NCBI GenBank assembly: GCA_018710885.1
Contig: DVJA01000023.1
Coordinates: 1 to 64,000, forward strand
Reading direction: 5' to 3'
DNA length: 64,000 nucleotides
Source: Scatomorpha merdigallinarum
GTDB taxonomy: Bacteria; Bacillota; Clostridia; Oscillospirales; Oscillospiraceae
Shown here in pieces: positions 1 through 8,114 of this stretch. The notes beneath the pieces are model-generated. The model was not told the DNA's origin. It worked only from the letters and a program-made list of their open reading frames with translations, and made no database searches. Position numbers and translations under genes: made by a program. Position 1 is the stretch's first letter, and each line of letters starts with the position of its first letter.

Positions 1-8
1 GCAGAGCG

Positions 9-350
9 TTGACGGAAAAGCGCAAACGCAGCGTGAAGCTCATGACACGAGTGACCGAGGAGGAGTACGCGCAGATTCAAGCGCGCATGGCGCTCGTCGG
101 CACGGGCAACCTGAGCGCTTTCCTCCGCAAGCTCGCACTTGACGGGCGCATTGTACTGCTGGACATGGATGAAATAAAAACGCTGGTGAGCCTCCTGCGG
201 CGCACCAGCGCAAATGTGAATCAGATTGCTAAGCGCGTTAACGCTACCAGTCGTGTGTACGAGAACGACCTCGCGGAGATTCAAAGCCGGCTGGGCGAGG
301 TGTGGGCTGCACTGGATGACGTGCTGCGAAAACTGGCGGCGGTGAAGTGA
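9..350 (+). CDS. mobC: MobC-like mobilisation (relaxosome accessory) protein
   Basis: 113 aa read from a TTG codon at position 9; the true start may lie left of the window, so the gene may be partial. The N-terminus is basic (KRKR) and is followed by a ribbon-helix-helix-like stretch around residues 12-50 and a helical C-terminus, as in the bacterial mobilisation protein (MobC) family that helps a relaxase nick oriT. In mobilizable elements the relaxase gene normally overlaps the mobC stop. Here an ATG does overlap the stop but its frame closes after four codons, so the relaxase is gone. Family assignment is by pattern recognition; the loss of the partner is seen directly. Confidence 0.7.
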   Translation: MTEKRKRSVKLMTRVTEEEYAQIQARMALVGTGNLSAFLRKLALDGRIVLLDMDEIKTLVSLLRRTSANVNQIAKRVNATSRVYENDLAEIQSRLGEVWAALDDVLRKLAAVK

Positions 351-487
351 TGGCGTTAGTTTGATTCTTTAATAATAGTTGAATCGATGTCTCGCTCAAT
401 ATTTGAATTTTCAAAAAATGTGAAATGAGCGCCTGCCTGACGGTGGACGCTCATTTCTTCCATAAGGATATTTAATTGCGGTCAATC
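351..487. terminator. Intergenic stretch with hairpin at 422-457
   Basis: AT-rich gap between the mobC remnant and the 3' end of the leftward GH65 gene. A 9-bp stem (AAATGAGCG / CGCTCATTT) with further pairing inside its loop lies at about 422-457 and could end the leftward glycosidase transcript. No T-run as clean as in other terminators of this window follows it. No other gene is visible. Confidence 0.45.
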
Positions 488-2611
488 TTACGGTGAAAGC
501 GACCCTGCTTCTATCTCTGCGCCGTCGCGTGTGACGCGGGCAACATAGCGGCGGCCTTTGAAGCAAAACGGGAACTCCAGCGCGTTCCAGCCCTCAGGCA
601 GATGCGGCGCAAGGGCTGGCTTCCCGTTCTCAAGATGCAATCCCGCGAAGCCAAAGACCACGGTCTGCCAGGTTTCGCCGAGGCAGGCAAGGTGCAAGCC
701 CTCTTTGCCCGTGTTGGACATAATATCGCGCAGATCTAACAAGAGTGCCTTGGAGAAGTACCTGGACGCGTCCTCCAACAGCCCGTTTTGTGCCGCGAAC
801 AGCGCGTGGGTGGCGAAGCTGAGTGTGGAGTCGTGGATGCAAAGCGGCTCGAAGTCTTCCCAGGCAGCCAGCTTTTCGCCCTCCGTGAACAGCTCTGGTA
901 GGCGCGTCATGAGCAGCAGCACGTCCGCTTGTTTAATGACCTTGAGCCTTTGCAGCGCGTCAAAGCACACACGCGAATAGGCTGCGGAGTCATCCGGCTT
1001 GATTTGCGCCACGTCTACGGGTTGTAGTAGGTGGAAGGTGTCGTCCTGCATCCAGCGCCCGGTTTCATTGTCGCGCGGAAACTTTATTCCCGCAGACAGC
1101 GTGCGCCATTGCCCAACTTCTCCGGCACTGAGCGCAAGCCTTGCGTACTGTACTGGATCCAGGCGCGAGAGAGTATCTGCGGCGCTTGAGGCCAGGGCGA
1201 TGTTGTGCCGCACCATGAAGTTGGTGTAAAGGTTGTTGCTGGTTATGCCGCAGTATTCGTCCGGTCCCTTGCAGAACAGCAGGTTGACGCCGCCATTCGG
1301 TGCGGGAGAGTACCGGCTCGGCCAGAAGCGCGCGGTCTCTACCAGCATCTCGGCGCCCCCGTTGAGGAAGAAAGTGGTGTCGCCGGACCAGTCAAGATAT
1401 TGACCTGCCGCATAAGCTACGTCGGCGGTGACATGTACCTCGCTGCATCCTATGTCCCAGCTTTCGCACTGCTCGCTGCCGTCGAGTGAGACCATCCACG
1501 GATAGCGCGCGCCGGAACCGTTCATCTTTTTCACGTGCTCACGCGCGGCAGGGAGCGTTTTCACGCGGAAATTCAGCAGATTGCGCGCGGCCTCGGGGTC
1601 AGTGAGCGTGTAAAACGGCAGGAGAAACATTTCGGTGTCCCAGAAGCAGCATCCCTTGTATCGCGTGTGCGTTAACCCGCGTGCACCGATACTGACCGTG
1701 CCGTCGCGCGCCGGACAGTTGGCCAGGAGCTGGTATATGACGTATCGTATGGCGTTTTGCGCCTCGCTGTCGCCATCTATGACCACGTTGCAGTTGCGCC
1801 AGCGGCGGTCGAGCGCGTCTCGCGCCTTGTCCAGAGCGGAACCGTAGCCGGTAGAATTCGGCAGGGGGGAGGACAGTCTCGGGTCAACGTCGCGGCTGGT
1901 GTAGATGTTGCATACCGATTCCACCGCCAGCGAGCGACCGGTGAAGAGAAGAATTTTTCCGTCCGCAACGCCTTCGACGGACGAGTTGAAACACATGCGG
2001 TATATCAGCTTCAAACCAGTGTGGCGGGTCTCATAGCTAGCTTCAATGGCCTGCGCGGTGATATCAAAGGCGGTTTCACGGAACATTCTAACTATTTCGA
2101 TGTTCTCTTTAACCTGGTCGTCAGGTATGGGGCAGTTGCTCACCCTGGCGTCTATGCCGAGCTTCAGCGAGGCGGGGCAATCGCTTTTAACCGTGAAGCG
2201 CTGGAACACCTGGCCGGGGCTGTCCATGGGAAAGACCCGCCGCTCCATCACTTTTGCCTGGTGCGGGCCGGCCTCGACCGTGTACTCAAAGCGAAGCTCC
2301 CCTGTGCGAAGGTTCAAGGTACGAGTGACGGGAGAGCACACCTCAGCGTCCCGGCCGTCCAGCTCCAAATCGCACCACAGTGGACTGGGCAGCGCGACAA
2401 AATCGGTTATGGGCGAACCGCCGCTGATGCGGTCGAAGATGCCGGATACGAACAATCCGGCGTCCAGCGCCCGTTCCTCGCGGCGAAAAGCCATGCAGCC
2501 GCGCGAGCCCATCCTGCCGGAGCCGGTAAAGAATACGGATTCTAAAAACTGGTCGCACTCGACTCCCGATGTGGTGAGCACCCATCCGTCGAGCTTTATG
2601 TCATTCCTCAT
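488..2611 (-). CDS. Glycoside hydrolase family 65-type disaccharide phosphorylase
   Basis: 707 aa. GH65 enzymes (maltose, trehalose, kojibiose, nigerose phosphorylases) cleave alpha-glucosides with phosphate to give beta-glucose 1-phosphate. Visible signs: an N-terminal beta-sandwich, then an (alpha/alpha)6 barrel with FWDTEMFLLPF, ARYPWM, HVTADVAYA and the GPDEY motif carrying the general-acid Glu, followed by NNLYTN. The start at 2611 has GGAGG 8 nt upstream and overlaps the stop of the preceding gene; a longer frame to 2680 lacks such support. Sugar specificity cannot be read from sequence. The beta-phosphoglucomutase gene at 10678 supports a phosphorylase rather than hydrolase role. Length is slightly below the usual 740-790 aa. 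Confidence 0.85.
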   Translation of the reverse strand: MRNDIKLDGWVLTTSGVECDQFLESVFFTGSGRMGSRGCMAFRREERALDAGLFVSGIFDRISGGSPITDFVALPSPLWCDLELDGRDAEVCSPVTRTLNLRTGELRFEYTVEAGPHQAKVMERRVFPMDSPGQVFQRFTVKSDCPASLKLGIDARVSNCPIPDDQVKENIEIVRMFRETAFDITAQAIEASYETRHTGLKLIYRMCFNSSVEGVADGKILLFTGRSLAVESVCNIYTSRDVDPRLSSPLPNSTGYGSALDKARDALDRRWRNCNVVIDGDSEAQNAIRYVIYQLLANCPARDGTVSIGARGLTHTRYKGCCFWDTEMFLLPFYTLTDPEAARNLLNFRVKTLPAAREHVKKMNGSGARYPWMVSLDGSEQCESWDIGCSEVHVTADVAYAAGQYLDWSGDTTFFLNGGAEMLVETARFWPSRYSPAPNGGVNLLFCKGPDEYCGITSNNLYTNFMVRHNIALASSAADTLSRLDPVQYARLALSAGEVGQWRTLSAGIKFPRDNETGRWMQDDTFHLLQPVDVAQIKPDDSAAYSRVCFDALQRLKVIKQADVLLLMTRLPELFTEGEKLAAWEDFEPLCIHDSTLSFATHALFAAQNGLLEDASRYFSKALLLDLRDIMSNTGKEGLHLACLGETWQTVVFGFAGLHLENGKPALAPHLPEGWNALEFPFCFKGRRYVARVTRDGAEIEAGSLSP

Positions 2612-4400
2612 AGTTAACGCCTCCAAGAGCGCGGCGCAGGGCGTGGCAGACAAAGCCGGCCGCGGTTGCAAAGTGCGCACCCGTGGTGCACTCGCCCGTG
2701 TACTCGTCTATGCTTTCGCACACTATGCCGTTGTCCATAAACGCGCGCCGCAGGATGTCTGTAGCCCGTTCCTCCTCGCCGGAGAGCAGGCTGTTGGCAA
2801 TGCTCGGCAGCCACGGATGGGGTGCGTGCGCGCAGCCTATGTCCGCAAATTCGCAGCTGGCGAAGCTGTAAGTGTAATCAGGCGAGCGTATCATGCGTGC
2901 CGTGTTGACATACTCGGGGCAGCGGCTTTCGCAAAATCCTAGGTAGGGCAGCAAAAGCAGTGAGCCAGGCGGCTCGTCATATACGTCGCTGTTGCCGTTG
3001 AGATCCGTGCTCCAGACGAAGTAACGCCCATCAGCGCCCTTGGCCGTACAGTGTTCAAATATGGCCTCGCGCACCTTTTCGGCCTCGTCGGCCAGCGAGG
3101 CGAAGCGCTCCGGGTACAGCCGCGAGAGCGCCCTCAGCGCTCGCCAGACTAGTACGTTGTCGTAGGTCAGGTACGGGTACGTGCGCAAATCGTCCGTGGG
3201 CATCAGGAAGGTCTCGTACAGCGCGGCCGATGCGTGACGCTTCGTTTTCAGCTTTCGCAGTATGCGCTCCACGCCATGCGTGACGCACGGCAGCGTGAGT
3301 ATGGAACGGTCTCCTGATGCGCTGACATAGCGCTCCAGCGCAAGCACAGGAGCCACCAGTTCATCCAGTTCAAACCCCGGCTCGAGTACTGTGCCGTCTA
3401 TAAAGCGCGAGTGCACGCCGATGTTGCGGCCCTGCCGGCCAAAGGCGTAGAGCAGCATTTCGCGCGCCAGATCAAGGTCGGCGTCCACCACCGACGGGAA
3501 GCTCCAAAACAGGCTGTCCCTGTCCCAATACGCCGCCGAGACATAGTAGCGCGGGCTGCGGCTGGTGACAAGGACAAGCTCCTCGGTGTCAATGGTCAAA
3601 CCGGTAGAGTAGAAGATGCAGAAAAAGAGATTCGTGTTGTACAGTGTGCGCAGATGCGCGTCGTCCGTATGCCAGGAGCGGCTGCGCAAATAGTCGAGGG
3701 TCGTTTTCATCTCGTGGTTCCATCCCTGCCGGAGCATCTCCTTGGCGCTGGTGGCAGCGGCGACTTCCTCGTAGCCAAGTCCCCAGTAGAAGCAGGCGGC
3801 TTCGCTCTCACCCGGGGCTAGCGTGACCCGGCGCTCCAGGGTGTAGTCAATGGCACCGCCGCGCTCGCTGTGTGAAGACACGGTGTCGAGATCACACATA
3901 GGTGCGAAGGTCAGAAACGGAAGTCCGCAGAAGAATTCAAACACGGGACCCGAGTTCCAAAGACTGTCTGTTACACGCTTGGTGCCTAGAATCTCCTTGT
4001 CCTCGTTCACGCAAAGCCAGGTAGACGCCCACGCTCCCTCGAGCCCGTAGGCGACATCCACTGGCGAATCGGAAGCGTTTTCGATGCTTAACCGGTATAT
4101 AAACCCGCGCTCGCACACGGGGGCGAGTATGGTTCCGCGCACCGTCAGACTTCCGGCATGGGCAGTGAACTCCGGCACCCAGTATTCCAGGCGCTGCCAG
4201 GCCATGTCCGTCAGAGGCAAGTTCGCACCTCTGCTATGTACAAACGGCGCCATAACAGGAACTGAGCCGTCGCCACGGAACTCAACCAGCCCCTTTGCGC
4301 CCATGTGCAGACAGGAAAAGCTCCAGATTGCAGCCGTGCGCTCGCTGATGTCGGGCAGCGAGACATACTCGTTTCCCGTTGGAAGGTACAGCTCTCTCAT
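2601..4400 (-). CDS. Six-hairpin ((alpha/alpha)6) glycosidase-like protein, specificity unknown
   Basis: 599 aa, cytoplasmic (no signal peptide). The N-terminal ~270 residues look like a beta-sandwich; the rest resembles an (alpha/alpha)6-barrel glycosidase of the GH15/GH63/GH125 or amylo-1,6-glucosidase kind. Markers include an acidic YWDRDSLFW segment near residue 305, LEPGFELDE near 360 and a C-terminal GAHFATAAGF. I cannot place it in a numbered family. ATG 4400 is chosen because GAGG sits 8 nt upstream; the frame runs to a TTG at 4415 without its own ribosome site. It is the first gene after the operator-controlled promoter and is translationally coupled to the GH65 gene (10-nt overlap), so it probably acts on a related alpha-glucoside. 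Confidence 0.65.
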   Translation of the reverse strand: MRELYLPTGNEYVSLPDISERTAAIWSFSCLHMGAKGLVEFRGDGSVPVMAPFVHSRGANLPLTDMAWQRLEYWVPEFTAHAGSLTVRGTILAPVCERGFIYRLSIENASDSPVDVAYGLEGAWASTWLCVNEDKEILGTKRVTDSLWNSGPVFEFFCGLPFLTFAPMCDLDTVSSHSERGGAIDYTLERRVTLAPGESEAACFYWGLGYEEVAAATSAKEMLRQGWNHEMKTTLDYLRSRSWHTDDAHLRTLYNTNLFFCIFYSTGLTIDTEELVLVTSRSPRYYVSAAYWDRDSLFWSFPSVVDADLDLAREMLLYAFGRQGRNIGVHSRFIDGTVLEPGFELDELVAPVLALERYVSASGDRSILTLPCVTHGVERILRKLKTKRHASAALYETFLMPTDDLRTYPYLTYDNVLVWRALRALSRLYPERFASLADEAEKVREAIFEHCTAKGADGRYFVWSTDLNGNSDVYDEPPGSLLLLPYLGFCESRCPEYVNTARMIRSPDYTYSFASCEFADIGCAHAPHPWLPSIANSLLSGEEERATDILRRAFMDNGIVCESIDEYTGECTTGAHFATAAGFVCHALRRALGGVNYEE

Positions 4401-4418
4401 AGGCAAACCTCGCAATAA

Positions 4419-4432
4419 TTTAATCGTTTAAA
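4419..4432. promoter_or_regulatory. LacI-family operator of the leftward glycosidase operon
   Basis: TTTAATCGTTTAAA is a LacI/GalR-type palindrome with central CG. It lies just downstream of the leftward promoter, in the leader of the six-hairpin/GH65 operon, and differs by one central base from the site at 4562-4575. The natural ligand is the LacI-type repressor encoded next door. Confidence 0.8.
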
Positions 4433-4447
4433 AAATTTAACCGTTCT

Positions 4448-4462
4448 GATGTTGTTAACATC
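4448..4462. repeat. Perfect short inverted repeat at the leftward start site
   Basis: GATGTT-gtt-AACATC overlaps the expected transcription start of the leftward promoter. It may be a second regulatory site or a leader hairpin; nothing in the sequence decides which. Confidence 0.4.
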
Positions 4463-4487
4463 ATATCACAAACACGACCGTTGTCAA
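4460..4487 (-). promoter_or_regulatory. Promoter of the leftward glycosidase operon
   Basis: On the minus strand TTGACA (4482-4487), a 16-nt spacer and TATGAT (4460-4465) form a near-consensus sigma-A promoter. The operator at 4419-4432 lies about 30 nt downstream, positioned to block elongation or initiation. Confidence 0.75.
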
Positions 4488-4517
4488 TAAAAATTGTGCT
4501 GAATGTAAAAAATACTC

Positions 4518-4546
4518 TTGACATTCGGCAGCGCATTGGCTAATAT
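4518..4546 (+). promoter_or_regulatory. Promoter of the lacI-type regulator
   Basis: TTGACA (4518-4523), 17-nt spacer, TAATAT (4541-4546). The operator palindrome at 4558-4579 covers the expected start region, which predicts autoregulation. Confidence 0.8.
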
Positions 4547-4557
4547 TAAGTCAGGAA

Positions 4558-4579
4558 CTAATTTAATCGCTTAAATTAG
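4558..4579. promoter_or_regulatory. LacI-family operator before the regulator gene
   Basis: A 22-bp palindrome with 9-bp perfect arms (CTAATTTAA / TTAAATTAG) around a central TCGC; its core TTTAATCGCTTAAA matches the site at 4419-4432. It lies between the promoter and the ATG at 4594. Confidence 0.85.
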
Positions 4580-4593
4580 CGAGGTGCATATAA

Positions 4594-5622
4594 ATGGCGA
4601 ACCAGAGAGTGACTATGAAAGACGTAGCCCAGGCGGCCGGCGTAACCACGGCGGCGGTCAGCTATGCGATAAGCGGCAAGAGGCCCATATCCGACGAGAC
4701 GCGCAAGCGCGTCGAGCAGGCCATCAAGGAGCTGGGTTACGCCCCTAACATGGCCGCTCGCACGCTCTCAAGCGCGGGGCGCTCAAGCAAGCTCATAGGC
4801 GTGGTCGTGCCACAGACCGAGGGCGGCGGTAGGCTGATGTTCCAGAACCAGTTCTACTCCGAGATACTCGGCAGCATAGAACTCTGCGCGCGGCAGAAGG
4901 GATATCACGTCCTCATCTCCGCGACGGACGCCAACGAGAGTTATCTCATGCTGGCCAAGGAGCGCAACCTGGACGGCATCATTGTCATAGGCATGTACCC
5001 CGACGAGTTCTATCAACAGATGAAGAAGAGCCAGATACCTATAGTGCTCATAGACAGCTATTGCAACGACCACTATTACCACAACGTGCGCATAGACGAC
5101 GCCTACGGCAGCTATCTGGCCACACGTTACGTGCTTGAAAACGGGCACCGAGATATAGCGTTTTTCTCAGGCCGCATCAAGGAAAACGGCGTCATGAAAA
5201 AGCGCCTGGCCGGATACCGGGACGCGCTGTTGGAGTACGGCGTGGAGTTCAGGGACGAGCTTGTGTTTGAAGGCGACATCGACTACAAGGACGGAATCGA
5301 GAGCGCGAACCGGTTGATGGATTCCAGCAATAGCGTCACGGCGGTGGTTGCGGCGGCCGACATACTGGCCATCGGCGCTGCAAAGGCATTCTACGAGCGC
5401 GGTGTGCGCGTGCCGGACGACATATCCCTGATGGGTTTCGACGACCTCGAAATTGCCCAGTATCTCACCCCCGGCCTCTCCACTGTCAAGCAGCAGATTT
5501 CGCTCAAGGGCGAGAAGGCTGTTGAGCTGCTGATTCGCAACATCAACGAGCCGGAGCTTACCAAACAGGAGCTCATCCTGCCCGTGACGCTGGTTGAGCG
5601 TGGAAGCGTTAAGAGAGTGTGA
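4594..5622 (+). CDS. LacI/GalR-family transcriptional regulator
   Basis: 342 aa. The N-terminal helix-turn-helix (residues 6-30, VTMKDVAQAAGVTTAAVSYA) and hinge (YAPNMAARTLS, about 50-60) are typical, followed by a periplasmic-binding-protein-like sugar domain ending with MGFDDLEIAQYLTPGLSTV. The start has GAGGTG 8 nt upstream. It stands between a leftward glycosidase operon and a rightward importer/GH31/pgmB series, with matching palindromes at both divergent promoters. The inferred role is inducer-controlled repression of the whole alpha-glucoside locus and of itself. The inducer sugar is not deducible. Confidence 0.93.
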   Translation: MANQRVTMKDVAQAAGVTTAAVSYAISGKRPISDETRKRVEQAIKELGYAPNMAARTLSSAGRSSKLIGVVVPQTEGGGRLMFQNQFYSEILGSIELCARQKGYHVLISATDANESYLMLAKERNLDGIIVIGMYPDEFYQQMKKSQIPIVLIDSYCNDHYYHNVRIDDAYGSYLATRYVLENGHRDIAFFSGRIKENGVMKKRLAGYRDALLEYGVEFRDELVFEGDIDYKDGIESANRLMDSSNSVTAVVAAADILAIGAAKAFYERGVRVPDDISLMGFDDLEIAQYLTPGLSTVKQQISLKGEKAVELLIRNINEPELTKQELILPVTLVERGSVKRV

Positions 5623-5834
5623 GCACGCAAAAATCAAGCACAGCTCCAGAATTTGCTTCTGAACCTTTGACCTTACGCCGGCAACGCGTGAGGCAGGCTG
5701 TGCCTGCTGACAATGCGCGCATGTGAGCTTTCCGTGTTTTCGGGCTGAACGCCCGCGGCCAAGCGACCAGCTATAAGTAGGCAACGCGCGAGCCTACCGA
5801 GCATATGAACTAACTTTCAAGGAGGAAATGAGAA
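5623..5834 (+). promoter_or_regulatory. lacI-importer intergenic region with hairpins and a 100-nt spaced repeat
   Basis: 212 nt without an ORF I would trust. It holds hairpins at 5693-5707 (GCAGGC/GCCTGC), 5741-5755 (CGGGC/GCCCG) and 5777-5797 (GTAGGC/GCCTAC). A direct repeat GGCAACGCGYGAG starts at 5680 and again at 5780. No good -35/-10 pair is visible, so the importer may be read from the lacI promoter through this leader. AAGGAGG precedes the ATG at 5835. Confidence 0.4.
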
Positions 5835-7127
5835 ATGAAAAAGAGGTTGTTTGCAGTCCTGGCCTGCTGCCTCTCCCTGCTGATGGTCCTGTCGGCCTGC
5901 GGCACGCAGACGAGCGAGCCCAGTTCCGAGCCCACCGCACCCGCTGAGAGCGGCGGCGACGTCGCGTCCGAACCCGTAACCATTACCTACTGCAACTTCA
6001 ACTCTTCCGGTGGAAACGAGGAGACCCTGCAGCGTATGTATGAGGCGTTCCACGAGGAATACCCGAACATCACCGTAGAAATTGAAACCATCGCCATCGA
6101 CGACTACTTCACCCAGATGCAGACCCGCATTGTCGGCGGTACCGCCCCCGACTGCTTCGAGATGAACATAGAGAACTTCGCCGCCTACGCCGGCATGGGC
6201 GCGCTGGCCCCGATTGAGGGCGTTGATCTGAGCGACCTCGACGAGACTGCGCTCTCTGCCTTCACCGTTGATGGCGTCCAGTACGGCCTGCCCGGCAACT
6301 TCTCCAACGTCGTCCTGGTCTATAACAAGGACCTCTTCGACCAGGCCAACCTCGAGTACCCGACCTCCGACTGGACTCAGGACGACGTCCAGGCAGCCGC
6401 AGAGGCGATAAGCGCCCTGGGCGACGACATCTACGGCTACTACCAGCCGCTGACCTACAACGAGTTCTACAAGGCCTGCGCCCAGTTCGGCGGCAGCCTG
6501 CTCAACGAGGACAAGACCGAGTTCACGATTAATTCCCCCGAGAACGTGGCTGCGGCCCAGATGATGGCCGACCGCGTACTGGTCAGCAACGTTCAGCCCA
6601 CCGCAGAGCAGATGGGTGGCATGAGCGACTGGGACCTCTTCATGAGCGGCCGTCTGGGCATGATACCCACCGGCATCTGGTCGTTCAACACCTTCGCCGA
6701 GAGCTGCGACTTCGAGTGGGACATCGCCGTCGAACCCGGCATGACGCAGAAGGCCACCCACTTCTTCTCCAACGCTTGCGTCGTCAACGAGGCCAGCGAG
6801 AACAAGGAAGCGGCCATGACCTGGATAACCTGGCTCTGCTCCAGCCCGAAGGCTGCAGAGATTCGCATCGAGGCTGGCTGGGATCTGCCCGCCATCAATG
6901 ATGAGGAAGTGCTCTCCAGCTATCTCGACCTGACCCCGCCCGACAACCGCGAGGCCGTATTTGAGAGCCTTGACTACCTGGTTGTCCCGCCTGTCATCGA
7001 GGACTACGCCCTTATGAGCGACATCATAGGACAGCAGCTTGAGGCCGCAGCCGCCGGTACCGTCACCGTACAGGAGGCCCTTGACGAAGCTCAGGCGCAG
7101 TGCGAGGCACAAATTTCACTGGGATAA
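5835..7127 (+). CDS. ABC sugar transporter substrate-binding lipoprotein
   Basis: 430 aa. The signal peptide (about residues 1-20) ends in the lipobox LSAC, with Cys21 expected to carry the lipid anchor outside the membrane. A short Ser/Pro/Glu-rich linker follows, then an extracellular solute-binding protein family 1 fold (MalE/UgpB type). AAGGAGG lies upstream. The two permease genes follow directly. The neighbourhood suggests an alpha-linked oligosaccharide as ligand, an inference from context only. Confidence 0.92.
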   Translation: MKKRLFAVLACCLSLLMVLSACGTQTSEPSSEPTAPAESGGDVASEPVTITYCNFNSSGGNEETLQRMYEAFHEEYPNITVEIETIAIDDYFTQMQTRIVGGTAPDCFEMNIENFAAYAGMGALAPIEGVDLSDLDETALSAFTVDGVQYGLPGNFSNVVLVYNKDLFDQANLEYPTSDWTQDDVQAAAEAISALGDDIYGYYQPLTYNEFYKACAQFGGSLLNEDKTEFTINSPENVAAAQMMADRVLVSNVQPTAEQMGGMSDWDLFMSGRLGMIPTGIWSFNTFAESCDFEWDIAVEPGMTQKATHFFSNACVVNEASENKEAAMTWITWLCSSPKAAEIRIEAGWDLPAINDEEVLSSYLDLTPPDNREAVFESLDYLVVPPVIEDYALMSDIIGQQLEAAAAGTVTVQEALDEAQAQCEAQISLG

Positions 7128-7190
7128 ACTGAAACCGCAAGGGGAGGGGGACACCCCTCCCCGCAGCTTTAACAGCAAGGAGATGCCGCC

Positions 7191-8114
7191 GTGCGCAAGA
7201 AAAAGCAAAAGCACATAAGAGGGCAGGACGGGCTGCTGACGGCTTCGCCTTTCCTGCTGCCGAGTTTTATAGGGCTGGCGGTATTTTCGCTGCTGCCCAT
7301 AGTTGTGTCATTCCTGATGAGCCTCACAGATTGGAACGGACTGGACAGGATAACTGACCCGGGCTTTTTGTCCGAGCACTTCATAGGGCTGGAGAACTAC
7401 AAGGTCATCCTCGGGACGGGAGAGTTCTGGCAGGTGCTCGGCAACACGCTCGAATACATAGTCCTTTACATCCCGCTTATGCTCGCCTGTTCTCTCGGCG
7501 TGGCGTACCTGCTCTCGCGTGAGCGGCGGGGCGTGACGGCGTTCCGCATAATCTACTACATCCCCGTGCTGACCAGTTGGGTCGCGGCGAGCATGATATG
7601 GAAGAGCATGCTCTCGCCGCAGTACGGCGCGGTGAACAACATACTCGCCGTGTTCGGTATCGAGGGACCGGGCTGGCTGCTGGACGAGAACTGGGCCATG
7701 CCCGCCATAGTGCTGGTCTCCGTGTGGAAGGACATGGGCTTCTTCGGACTGATACTCCTGTCCGGCATGGTAGGGATAAATAAGAGCTACTACGAGGCCG
7801 CGGCGCTGGACGGTGCCGGTGCGTGGCAGCGCTTTTGGAAAATAACCCTGCCCCTGATGACGCCCGCTATCTTCTACGTCCTCATAGTCAGCCTGATAAA
7901 CGCATTCCAGCTCTTCCCGCAGATTATGATTATGACCGACGGCGGGCCGAACGGCGCCACGCAGGTCATGGTCGAGAGAATATATAAGTACGGTTTCCGC
8001 TACTACCGCATGGGATACGCTGCGGCCTTCTCGTGGCTGCTGTTCATTATAATCATGCTCTGCACCTGGCTGCAGATGAAGGGGCAGAAAAAGTGGGTGA
8101 ATTATGATTCGTAA
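7191..8114 (+). CDS. ABC sugar transporter permease, MalF/UgpA type
   Basis: 307 aa starting at GTG 7191, with AGGAG 9 nt upstream; a nearby ATG is out of frame. About six membrane segments; the cytoplasmic EAA loop reads YYEAAALDGAGAWQRFWKITLPL (around residues 203-225), which docks the ATPase. It pairs with the next permease, whose start overlaps its end by 11 nt. Together with the lipoprotein at 5835 it forms the membrane part of a CUT1-type importer. Confidence 0.92.
   Translation: MRKKKQKHIRGQDGLLTASPFLLPSFIGLAVFSLLPIVVSFLMSLTDWNGLDRITDPGFLSEHFIGLENYKVILGTGEFWQVLGNTLEYIVLYIPLMLACSLGVAYLLSRERRGVTAFRIIYYIPVLTSWVAASMIWKSMLSPQYGAVNNILAVFGIEGPGWLLDENWAMPAIVLVSVWKDMGFFGLILLSGMVGINKSYYEAAALDGAGAWQRFWKITLPLMTPAIFYVLIVSLINAFQLFPQIMIMTDGGPNGATQVMVERIYKYGFRYYRMGYAAAFSWLLFIIIMLCTWLQMKGQKKWVNYDS

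Noticed and set aside
5817..7112. 431-codon leftward frame opposite the sugar-binding lipoprotein
   Set aside because: It mirrors a well-supported lipoprotein gene, has no family features and arises from the GC-biased third positions; similar long antisense frames lie opposite ftsZ, murG, murE and larC.
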